The notes beneath the pieces were generated by a model, which saw nothing but the letters and a program-made list of their open reading frames with translations, was not told the origin of the DNA and did no database searches. Below are positions 54,760 to 64,000 of a DNA stretch of 64,000 bases, piece by piece. Origin of the DNA: Trametes villosa (lineage: Eukaryota; Basidiomycota; Agaricomycetes; Polyporales; Polyporaceae); assembly GCA_002964805.2 (NCBI GenBank), contig PUDQ02000010.1, positions 1,612,001-1,676,000 of the forward strand, given 5' to 3'. Both the position numbers and the translations under genes were made by a program. Position 1 is the stretch's first letter. Each line of letters opens with the position of its first letter.

Positions 54760-56167
54760 GGGTGCCACTGTGGCTCGACTCGGATACCAAGGACGTGGGG
54801 GATGTCCGATGGCTTGTCCATCTGAACCGTGGTTGCACCGATACATCGAAGTAGTTAATGTTATTCCTGTACGAGTATTTTCGTGTAATATGGACGTTTT
54901 CCTCGAACTTCATGACTTTCAACGTGAGACTTGGAGCCCTAGGATCCAAGGCATGTGCGACTCTGGCTGTTCTTTCTTGCCTTAATCGGAGATGCTGTGC
55001 CGCAGGGCTATTTCTTGCGTTCCGCGCGTTCGTACCGCACGTCCACGAACCACGACAGCATTAGAAGCCCTTCAAGCTTCAAGAGCCCGGCGTACATCTA
55101 AGGCCGGATACCATCCGCATCCCATGTGATCGTCCGCCCAGCAAGGTTAACGTTCAGCAAGTCGGTCAACGCCCACCGTGCCTATCGATCTCGCAAGCGA
55201 ACCTGTTCATGAGAATCTCGCTCTCCTACCATGCGCAGCGTTCACAAGCCGAAGTAGCTCTCGTGGCCAACGCTCGGCAGAACAGGTCGAATGGCAGATG
55301 TCATCCGTTCGTGACCGGCCGCCGCAGCGCTGGAACATCTCTTGCATCGACCGAAGTAGAAGGCTCCTAAGTTATGGTACGTTCACTACCTAATGTACAA
55401 TTCTCGAGCTGAACGAACGAGGCTGAAGCAGAGCATCCCCTGCCGATGATCGGAGGCTTACCCCTTGGATGCACTTGCGACTCTGAATCTCGTGTTATTC
55501 TCTGGATGGGCCAAGCGTGGTAAGCTCTTTGGTCTGGGAACTTTCCGAAGAATCTTGAATTCACGACGACTTCTCGTCCGTGAGCTCACGTGTAACAACA
55601 TGCGCCCTTGTTATGTGTAAGTGCAATTTAGATTCCCCCCATCTGCCACACTGCTCACGTCTGGACGGTGCACAGGTTCGACGGAGAGCTAGTACATCGC
55701 TATATCTATAGCCCAACCAGGATGCTCGATCTTCGCTGTCACATGCCAGGACGCGATTCCCTGATTTTGACAATGCTACCCCGCCGACGCAAGTCTTCCT
55801 TGATTGAGCGGATCTCGACGGGGACCACACAGACGGATGGGAGATGCTCCGTGCCGTGAACATCTGCGTCATCTTGCCGCGAAGTGTCGCCGATGCAAGT
55901 CCAGTCTATGGATGCAGTGCAGCGTGGCGGAGGCGTCCCTCACGCCTCTCCCTCATCTGGTATGGAACGTCAGGAGTACTTCTCGATGCTCATTGATTCT
56001 ATGATAGTTTCCATCTCACAGGTGGGCTTCGGATTGTGGGCGCTGATGGGAGCAGTGGAGAGTTGAGTTGTCGAGATAGGGGCTCGGGCTGAACTCTACC
56101 TCGCCTCTGTAGACGATGGCGATATATCAGCCTCTAGGCGCGGACGAGGGCTGCACGGCTCGCAGAC
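54760..56167. other. Intergenic region downstream of the DyP array
   Basis: About 1.4 kb with no convincing gene, repeat or promoter motif. It separates the DyP array from the membrane-protein pair. Confidence 0.45.
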
Positions 56168-58375
56168 ATGTCTCTCTCTGTCAACACTTCCGCTCCCCAG
56201 AGTGCTGCAGGGATGAATCCGGTGGCCATGCTGCCGTCGGTCCCTGCCCTCGATAACACCTTCGGAGCCGTCCTCATAGGGACCTGTATCGGTCTCGTGT
56301 AAGTTCCGCTACCTTCCTTCCGGAGTTTATTCAAGCTGATCAGCGACGTAGGTTTTATGGGTTGACGGCTCACCAGACATATCGATACTTCCGCCTGTAC
56401 CCGGGCGATGTGTCGATCTTGAAGACCCTCGTACGCATGACCCTGTAGTTCCACCCTCTGCGTCGCTAATGTGTGTCACTCTGGCTGCACAGGTGACGGT
56501 GCTGATGTGCGTATGATAGAAATGTATATAACCGCCGTGCTCGCTAACCGAGTATTTGTGTAGGTCTCTGGAGACGTTTCATACCACACTGTGCATCCAT
56601 ATGTGGTATGTCTACCGTGTGATCAGCATAGGTTTCGTACTGACGCGAAGATGGTACAGCTATTACTACTTGACGACGAACTACTTCAACCCCGTAACGC
56701 TCCTCAGTGGCGTGTGGTCTCTCCGAGTAAGCAACTGGTCTAGCCTTATCATTTCGAATGTTACTCATAGCTCATTCGTCGCTGTCAGCTCATTCCGGTC
56801 GTCACGGTAAGGCTCACTTTAGTCAAGGCAGACGTAGCAGCGTAAATTCTGACCACAATTTTAGGGAACCGTCATCTTTGTCTGCCACAGGCAAGTATGT
56901 TGTCCGCTACAAAGACGTACCTGCGCAACTAAGCGCTTCGCAGTTTTTACGCTCGCCGCGTCTACCTAAGTATGCACCCTGCAAGTTGGTCTTGTCCGGG
57001 TTATTGACACAATATCAGTCGGCGGGCTGTATAGGCCCTTGGTCGCTGTTGTGGTACGCACACCGTCGTGATCAGTGGGGCTGTATAAGATAGACCGTAC
57101 TGATGAAATCCTAGGTACTGCTGATGTTCGGAGAGCTTGGTGAGCAAGGCTTCGGACTTGCGACGGTCAACGTTATGACATCCGATGGTTCTTTCACCAA
57201 GGCTTCGTCATCGGTAAGTTGCTACAAAGCTCGTCCACTCCGACATATCACTCACGCTCTGACAGCGTCTACAACGGAGGCGTAGGTGAATCTGCTGTTT
57301 CGTGTGGCGTGGCAATGACTGTATACCGCCTTTTAGCTTCCTGCAGCCCTCTTTCGCTAGTTGGGAGCGATTTACAGTACGTGCGACGTACGTGTTTTCT
57401 GGGACACTCACAAACGTTACGATTAGTGGCTCATCTCCGCGGGCTTTGGTTGTGCCGTCGGAGCGGACCTGGTCCTCACGACCGCTCTGATCTGCGTGCT
57501 GCATCGCAGTCGCACGGGGTTCAGAAGGTATGGACATATCGGGTCTCTAGTAATTCACGCTTATCCCCTGGGCGTAGTACCGACTCGATGATTGACGTCC
57601 TCATCGTCTACACGATCAACACCGGTACGTGCCTCAAGCCACAGGTACCTTACGAAACAATGAGGCTGACCGTCTCGAACCGCAGGGCTTTTAACAGGGT
57701 GAAATGAACCACTCTTCAGCCCGCGTGATAGCGAACGCTGACGCTGCCACCACTCCTTAGGCTGTTCAGCGTTCTATCCCTCGTCTTCGTGAGCCTTGGA
57801 TATTTTGACAAACTGCGTCTTGTCCTGACGAGCCTGAACCTGTTTCAGGCAGTTGTCTACCCGAACAACCTCATTTATGTCGGCTTCAACATGGTGTCTA
57901 CCAGATGTAAGCACGCCTAGCAGTTGCGATCCGGCGAAGGCTCACTATTGGCCCTCACTAGCCTACGCAAACTCTGTCCTTGCCGTGTAAGCCCTGCTAC
58001 CCCTCTTCGATTGGGCGCTCCGACTTACTCCTCGTCCTGGGTCTGAACGTAGACTTAACTCCAGACGCTCGCTAGTGGAACGCAGGTTCGCCGAGCTCGA
58101 AGCCGGGACGTTCGGCATGAGCGCCCTCGAGTCGGACGATACGCGGGGACCGAAGGTCCCGCAGCACACAGATATGCTACAGGTGAGCTTATCCAACTCG
58201 TAGTCGGAGCCTCGCACTGGGAGGCTGACGGCCGACCGCCCCACTGCAGCTTCCGAGTCCGTTGCGGAAGCGACCGGCGGTCATCGACATCGACATCAAG
58301 GTCCAGGAGGAACATGTTCAACGAGTGGAGAGCAACGACACGCTCAGCGACATCGAAGCCCAGGTGTCCGGCTAG
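56168..58375 (+). CDS. DUF6534-like seven-helix membrane protein, copy A
   Basis: The ATG at 56168 begins a Ser-rich N-terminus, then LDNTFGAVLIGTCIGLV, FYGLTAHQTYRYFRLYPGD, SLETFHTTLCIHMWYVY, LIPVVTGTVIFVCH joined to SFYARRVYL, and VLLMFGELGEQGFGLATV. A late helix pair follows (LFSVLSLVFVSLGYFDKL) and then NSLV-type YANSVLAV, RSLVERRFAELEAG and an acidic tail ending DIEAQVSG at 58375. This ordering of helices and the YANS...RS.V.RR ending are those of the basidiomycete DUF6533/DUF6534 families, GPCR-like in topology but of unknown function. Ten or so exons; one intron (about 56900-56939) begins GC, not GT. Two middle exons (57200-57700) are only roughly placed. Confidence 0.72.
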
Positions 58376-58618
58376 TGCGATACTATATTCCTCCTGCCAG
58401 GAACGATAACTGGCAACCGGACACACCTCCCATCCTACCCGCTCATGATATCCGCATAGGACGTCAATTCGCCGTATTTATTCTCTGGTCGGTTGCTTGA
58501 GTAGTATATCTTGTGTACCCCTAGGACGCTGTATGCCCTGAACGGAACTTACGTTATCTGTAATTTGTACATGAATCATCCATGCCAGCCGCGTCAGAGG
58601 TGTGCTCCGCTATGCCGT
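58376..58618. other. Tail-to-tail spacer between the two DUF6534-like genes
   Basis: About 240 bp separate the two stop codons. No feature recognised. Confidence 0.4.
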
Positions 58619-60759
58619 CTACCGTATTATGGTATAACCGTAGTATGAGTACAACAACCTGTACAGAGAGCCAATGTCCCGAGATAATGGAATACCGTAC
58701 ACGCGAGGACATCCCCTCAAGCGAGTTCTCCGCCTTTGAGGCTCTTCAAGTTGTAGTCGACCTGCAGCGAGTTCGTTAAATAGATGCTCGAGAGGGAGAG
58801 AAATAGTACGCACATCGTCGGAAGCGTTCTCGCGGTCATCGAGAATGTCTGTCTGCTGGAACACTTCGACCTGTCACCACGGGCTGTGAGCGGCGGGCAC
58901 GAACGAAAGCGAAGTGAGACGTGAGAGGAACGTACCGGAACACGCGGTGTCGCGACGCGATAGCCGCTGCTAGACGTGGTCGAATATGTGTTCCCCCGGC
59001 TGCCCTTGTTGCGGATGTGCGAGCGTGCGTTCAGCGAGCCAAGCAGGGAGTTTGCGTAGACTAGCGCGAGTCGTGTCAGAAGTTACATGGACGGCACGAA
59101 AAGTGAATGGGAGGCGTACGCTTCGCTTGGATCATAACAAGGCCAAGGAACACGAGGCTGCTCTTCTTGACAGCGAACTACCAACTGCGGTCAGCCTTGC
59201 GGAGCTACGCTGGCCGGAGGACATGAGGTACGCACGAGGATGACGCATAGGACCGAAGCCGTCCTGCACGGATGGAGCGAGGTGTCAGCGGAGGTAGAAG
59301 GGCGGCGGCCCGGGTAGGCGCAGAGGCGTACCCTGTGATCGCGCCGGTATTGACAGCGTACAGCAGGATTTGGTTGATCATGCTGTTGGACTCTCTGTGC
59401 GGATCAGGATGTTATGAGCGGGAAGGCAGGAATTGAGGCCGGGTGGGCGTACCTGTGCCAGGTCTGGCGTCCGCGCTTGAGGTAGTAGGAAAGAGTGACA
59501 GCGACGAGCACGTCGACGAGAGCGGCGGAGCCGAGGCCGCCACTAATGGTAATCTGTAACGAGCGTCCGTTAGGGTAAACTCGGGGAGAGATGTTTCTTG
59601 ACAGCCATACGAGCGAGGAGTGGGTGTGGCGGAACGCAAGTCACTGTGGATACACGTAGGCAAGGACAGCAGACGCTGAGGAGCGGGTGTAGGTTCAGTA
59701 CGAGACGCATAAACGAAGGCGTGATTGAACGTACCTATTCCGAAGGCTGGCGTACGTCGCATAGCGGTCCGTTATCTCTCAGAGTGCGCAGGTATTGTTG
59801 GACGACGTACCGACTCGGAGGAGCGCGAAGAATCCCTGTGAAGAGTTCAGCACGAACAACACCGAGATGGCCGTTTATGAACGTACTATGATAACGGTCC
59901 ACGCGATGGACTTCCCACTGACTGTTGAAGACAGTTGAGCGTTGTTACGAGACTGAATGTAGCGGGTGCGCTCACCGATCCACACACGCCAAGTATAGTA
60001 CCTGCGGGCAATCGTCAGCCTAATTCGCCGCAAATGAGGCGGACGCCGCGCACCCTTGCACACACAGCGCAATCCCGGCCTGTCGCGCAGATAAGCCCGG
60101 ATCGACGGAAGCCAGTACAACCAGGGCGGACTTACGCTGCACACGACAGTGATCTGCGCATGGGAAGGGCGGGGTCAGATTAGCTGGCCGAGCACGCTGC
60201 GCGAGCCGCGTTCGGTAGTAGTACTCACGCCGATGCCCCTGCACCGCCACGCGGGACAGGATGTCAGTTGTTGGTCGTCGTTCGAGGGCCGCAGGCGGAT
60301 TGGCGTGATGGGGGATCGACGCGGCGGGGACGCACCAGTTGATGTTCAGGAAGTTGGCGAAATCGCCAAAGCCTGAGACGAGGTAGCCGTAGATGAACTG
60401 CATGCAGAAGCCGGTGTGGACCGACTCGAGAACCCTAGGGCGCGCGGGGCGTGTGAATGGAAGGGGAGCAGGAGCTTCGCGGACGGGGCTCACCACACGG
60501 TCAAGACCTGCGGGGCCCGCGTCAGCTCGTGAGTGTTTGGGGACGCGCGGAGGGCTGGGGACGTACGAGGGCTTTGAGCGAGAGCCGGTCGTCTGTGTAC
60601 TTTTGGAAGTACATGAACGTTTGCAGGGTGGTGATCCCGTACAGACTAGCCCCAGGTCAGTTCGGGAGCGCGCGTCGGGATTGTGGGAGTCACATACATG
60701 AACGCGAAACAGAGCTCGATCAGGAGCCCACCAATGACCGGCTCAGCGGGGTTGACCAT
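58619..60759 (-). CDS. DUF6534-like seven-helix membrane protein, copy B
   Basis: The ATG at 60759 starts MVNPAEPVIGGLLIELCFAF, joined over an intron (about 60710-60656) to LYGITTLQTFMYFQKYTDD, then VLESVHTGFCMQFIYGYLV. Further left, ITISGGLGSAALVDVLVAVT and LSYYLKRGRQTWHR (near 59500), MINQILLYAVNTGAITG (near 59370), YANSLLGSLNARSHIRNKG (near 59040) and VEVFQQTDILDDREN (near 58865) follow. These are the defining segments of the DUF6534 family in order. Exons between 60150 and 59600 are uncertain, and the C-terminal end may precede 58619. Relative to copy A it lacks the long Ser-rich N-terminus. Function unknown; topology suggests a receptor-like membrane protein. Confidence 0.65.
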
Positions 60760-61724
60760 GTCTGCTCGCTGGAATCGCGTCGGGGGCGAGGAGCGCGGTC
60801 GAGGGGGAGCTGCGGGAGCGCGGAGCGAGCGAGGAAGGGATCGGCATACTGGGAACGCATGGGTTTTATACGACCAGGTGGTGCAGAAGGACTGCTGGGT
60901 GGGCGTTAGTGAGTAGCCGGAAATTTGCACGCTCTGGCTCAAGCTTCTTCTCGACCACCCTCTGCAACAAGGCGCCGTCGGTTTGGGCAGCCAGACTGCA
61001 GCCTCGGTTCGGGGTGGGAAAGTGAGAAAGGAGCGGAGCGCTAGATGCCGTGGGGCGTTGAGCAGGCGTGCGGTGCCGCGTGCATTGAAATGGGGAGCGC
61101 GGAGACAGCTGACCCGAGCCGTATGTCGTAAAACTGGCGGAAGTGAAGACGAAGCCTGTGGGAGGGCGCGCCGGGTGCGGTGCACCGATGCGCCCTCCGG
61201 AAGTAGATGCCCAGAACGGCATAAAGGCGGTTGGGAGGAGGCCGGCTTCGCAGGGGGCCCGATAGCCTGCTGCAGACGCACGCCAAATGAACGAGGGAGT
61301 GTCAACGGAGGGTTGAGGGTGTCGGTGGCAGTACTCGCATCCTGTACGGAGAAGGTGCGCCCGCATGGGCGCTGTCCCCGTTATGACCGCCCGCACGGTA
61401 GAGATCGCGTGCGGTAACGCATTAAACTGTTGGAGATGGGGGTCGAATCGGAAAAATCAGCGGCTTCAGCCTGGACGCATGTCGCGTGCAACCTGTCCGG
61501 CGTGGCGCGAGTCAGTAGGGTAAGGCACGCGGGAAAGTGTTCACGCACCAGATACAATTGAGTAGAGGCACACACTTCGCGAGAGGATCTGCAGCCGAAG
61601 ATGGCGGATGCGAAGGAGTACACACCAAACTGATGGCGTGCAAACATACATATTGCGGCGTAGAACTCACAGCATCCCGAGATTAATGCACAAACCCGTC
61701 AGTGGCGACACAAGCACGCCCTCG
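60760..61724. other. Intergenic region between DUF6534-like copy B and the RS-cyclophilin gene
   Basis: About 960 bp. Several G+C-rich frames lie here on both strands, but none shows motifs or splice-supported continuity. It must hold the promoter of copy B and the 3' region of the cyclophilin gene. Confidence 0.4.
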
Positions 61725-63144
61725 TCAACTCTGATCCCTCTGGAGCTCGGGATCCAAGTACTTCATCCTCCCACGGCCCTTGAACCGCACCCCGCCGCTC
61801 TCCTTCGTGCGGCGCTCCTCTTCCTCCTTGAGTCGACGCGCGATGCGCTCGAGCTCGCGTTTCTTCGCCGCCTCGATGCGCTCGTTCTCCTCGCGCTCCA
61901 AGCGCGCGTCGTACTGGGACTCCGTCTCGCTCACAGGCTCCGCGTTCGGGGAGCGCGAGCGGGACCGGCCGCGCGAGGGCGCAGCCTCGGCACGCGCTTT
62001 CTTGTCCTTCTTGCTCCTGTGCTTCTTCTCCTTCTTGCTCTTCTTGTGGGATTTGTGACGCTTGCGTTCCTGGCCGGCGGAGTCGACGGAGCGCGAGCGT
62101 GAACGGGAGGCAATGCGAGGGGAGCGCGAGCGCGAGCGGGAACGGTCGGGTGATGCTGAGCGGTGGCGTTTCTTGCGATGGCGGCGTGCTTCATCTGAAT
62201 CAGAGTCCCTTGCGCTGTCGGATGCGGATTGTGCTGTGACAAATTCGACCCTGGTAAATCAAAGTCGAAGTCGTGGGCGGACAGCAGACACGTACGTTCT
62301 GCCTTCTTTGGTTGAGCTTGCGCGCGCAACATCAGCTCGCCGCAGTTGGAAATGACCACAGGGACACGCGGGCGGTCTTTGTCGTCGGTCGGCACTTGTG
62401 CGATGCGCTCAATGAACTCGTACCCGCGTATTACGCGACCAAACACGACGTGCTTGCCTGCGAGGTGAATTGGAGGTTGGGAAACGCGTGGGCGGAGAAA
62501 GGAGCGCACCGTTGAGATGGGGGCAATCCCTCAGAGTGACGAAGAATTGGGAATTGTTGGTGTTCGGGCCTTTGTTGGCCATGCAGAGAAGACTGGCAGG
62601 CGGGTAAGCGTGCGTACGTGCGGTAGGACTGGTGTAAAACGCACCCCTCCGTGTCGAGCGGCCGTGATAGGTCCTCATCGGGGAAAGGGCCGCCGTAGAT
62701 GGACTCGCCGCCTGTGCCGTTACGTTTCGTGAAGTCTGCACGGTGGACGTCGGGCGTTGGAACGAGGTCGGACAGGTGATGCGACAGACGGGAGAAAGAC
62801 GTACCTCCACCCTGAATCATGAATCCCGGAATGGAGCGGTGGACGATGCTGTTCTTGTAGTACAGCGGCCGTTCGGAGAGTGGAGACAGTCCCTTCTCTC
62901 CAGTACATAATGCACGGAAGCTGGTAACACGCGACAAGACATCGTATCAGAAGAGCAGCAAGTAGACCGGAAGGGCATGGTGGCGCACTTTTCGCTGGTC
63001 TTGGGTGCGGTGTCGTTGTATAACTCGAATATAACTCTGGAAGAACGCAAGTTTCGTTAGCTGAGATGAGTGAAGACAAGGAGCCTACCTGCCCGTGGTA
63101 TAGCCGTCGACAGAGATGTCAAAGAATACGCGCGGGCGCACCAT
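61725..63144 (-). CDS. SR-cyclophilin (peptidyl-prolyl isomerase with RS/coiled-coil tail)
   Basis: Nuclear cyclophilins of the PPIG/SR-cyclophilin type act around splicing and transcription by isomerising prolyl bonds. ATG 63144, stop at 61725, about 360 residues in seven or eight exons. Cyclophilin domain: [19 protein letters not shown] joined to [38 protein letters not shown] (catalytic Arg region), [33 protein letters not shown] and [14 protein letters not shown]. After the domain comes a Ser/Arg/Lys-rich region ([19 protein letters not shown] and [19 protein letters not shown]), a nuclear-localising RS domain, then a charged helix ([19 protein letters not shown]). Ends in a basic [12 protein letters not shown] motif. 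All isomerase residues visible are conserved. Confidence 0.92.
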
Positions 63145-63594
63145 TGGTCTCGAATGATGGTCGGGGCAGGAGCGAGGCTGGGTGCAGCTGAGGAAACCGT
63201 CGCGCGACGCGAGCCGCCCATTCGACACCCGGCGCCTAATGCTAGCGCCTCTCTGACGCGGCCGACTCACTCTGGCAGCTCATGCATCATGCATCATGGC
63301 CCACACTCGTCGATCTATAATACTTCAAACAAGCGATATATTGCGCTAGCGACGGAGAGAATCATAGTACATCAGTCGCAATCTGGTCGCATAGAACGCA
63401 CGCCTCCTGAAGTGAGTCTATAGATCTTGAGTCGGACAACATGCATGAGAGATACTACTCAGTACTAGTAGTACTTGAAGTCAAACGCTGGAACTTCTGA
63501 AACTGGATCACTTCCGAAGCGGTAGGTCAGTAAAGATCGTGAAGGTTTGAGCGTGAGGGATACGTACCCGGATGGTGGTCATGCGCCAGGCTCC
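63145..63594. other. Intergenic region upstream of the cyclophilin gene
   Basis: About 450 bp, with AT-richer sequence at 63300-63480. No TATA box or repeat was recognised. Confidence 0.4.
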
Positions 63595-64000
63595 TCATCG
63601 GGACGCCTCACCAGTACTGCCTGGCTCGGGCTCCTGCAGAAGACGGCGCTGACGTGCCTCACGTTCGATATCGGGTTCAGGTTCGAGGCCTGCGTGCGGC
63701 CGCTTGTTGCGCTGCCCTCCCGACTCGACGACCAGAGTGTTCGAAGCCACGACGCTGGAGACGAGAGGCGTGTGGATGAGCACACTACGAGTATACTTGT
63801 GCAAGGGCGGCCACTCTCTCTTGGGGAGCATGGCTGCGCAACGGAAGGCGACCAAGAAGTCCTCGTGCTTAAGCAAGGGCGAGTCGGATGGCCGTTTGGG
63901 CTGCGTGAGAGCTTGTTCGGCCCGTTGGACGCGCCGTTGCTCGATGATCCTCCTAGCGGTGTCGCTTATCTCTTTCTGATCGTCCAAATCTTGGGGCTCG
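63595..64000 (-). CDS. Hypothetical protein, 5' part outside window
   Basis: A minus-strand frame open from the window's right edge to a stop at 63595. No ATG is visible, so the true start is upstream. It encodes a charged helix (ISDTARRIIEQRRVQRAEQA), a segment LKHEDFLVAFRCAAMLPKRE, a hydrophobic stretch (SVLIHTPLVSSVVASNTLVV) and an Arg/Glu/Gln-rich tail. The exon may end before the stop, since a GT donor within the tail is possible. No family recognised. Confidence 0.35.
   Translation of the reverse strand, partial: EPQDLDDQKEISDTARRIIEQRRVQRAEQALTQPKRPSDSPLLKHEDFLVAFRCAAMLPKREWPPLHKYTRSVLIHTPLVSSVVASNTLVVESGGQRNKRPHAGLEPEPDIEREARQRRLLQEPEPGSTGEASR

Noticed and set aside
60760..61724. Frames at 60.9-61.4 kb as a gene between copy B and the cyclophilin
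   Set aside because: Overlapping frames on both strands with low-complexity Arg/Pro/Ser content and no conserved sequence; judged non-coding.

Overview
The window is eukaryotic and reads as an Agaricomycete (wood-decay type basidiomycete) chromosome. Nearly every gene is broken by introns of about 45-70 bp with GT...AG ends, and reading frames resume exactly on family motifs across them. The gene content agrees: fungal DyP peroxidases, GH71 alpha-1,3-glucanases, DUF6534-type seven-helix proteins typical of basidiomycetes, an F-box protein, and a polyketide synthase ending in a reductase domain. The Polyporales are a plausible home, but the sequence alone does not prove this.

Layout. 1-3.9 kb: two divergent coiled-coil genes; the right-hand one has a hydrophobic hairpin in mid-protein, the architecture of alpha-helical pore-forming proteins of the ClyA/Cry6A/XaxA type. 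4.4-12.85 kb (minus): one large iterative PKS, KS-AT-DH-(degenerate ER)-KR-ACP-R, with an apparent 1-bp frameshift in KR. 13.2-14.35 kb (minus): a SARAF/TMEM66-like ER calcium regulator. 14.47-20.91 kb: a complete DNA transposon, with 198-bp identical terminal inverted repeats, an 8-bp target duplication and two convergent genes, one DUF6589-like (candidate transposase) and one RecQ-family helicase. It lies just upstream of the SARAF-like start codon. 21.26-22.32 kb (minus): a membrane-anchored short-chain dehydrogenase. 23.4-26.5 kb: a Ser/Thr-rich single-pass membrane protein. 28.4-35.1 kb: secreted GH71, secreted class-3 lipase, secreted GH71. 35.4-37.1 kb: F-box-like protein. 37.7-38.2 kb: small basic hypothetical protein. 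38.8-40.8 kb (minus): OLA1/YchF ATPase. 41.2-41.9 kb: small secreted Thr-rich protein. 42.35-44.9 kb: OPT-family transporter. 46.5-54.8 kb: three tandem DyP peroxidase genes, each with its own TATA box. 56.2-60.8 kb: two convergent DUF6534-like membrane proteins. 61.7-63.1 kb (minus): cyclophilin with an RS-rich tail. 63.6 kb to the end: an open hypothetical frame.

How the parts fit. The secreted GH71s, lipase, OPT transporter and DyP array form a polymer-attack and nutrient-uptake neighbourhood. OLA1, cyclophilin and the SARAF-like gene are housekeeping. The most unusual object is the 6.4-kb TIR element pairing a DUF6589 protein with a RecQ helicase. Its defined ends and target duplication indicate recent movement as a unit, and I do not recognise it as a described transposon superfamily.

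Exon borders were placed by eye. Start codons and small exons are approximate where stated. No tRNA, rRNA or CRISPR was recognised.
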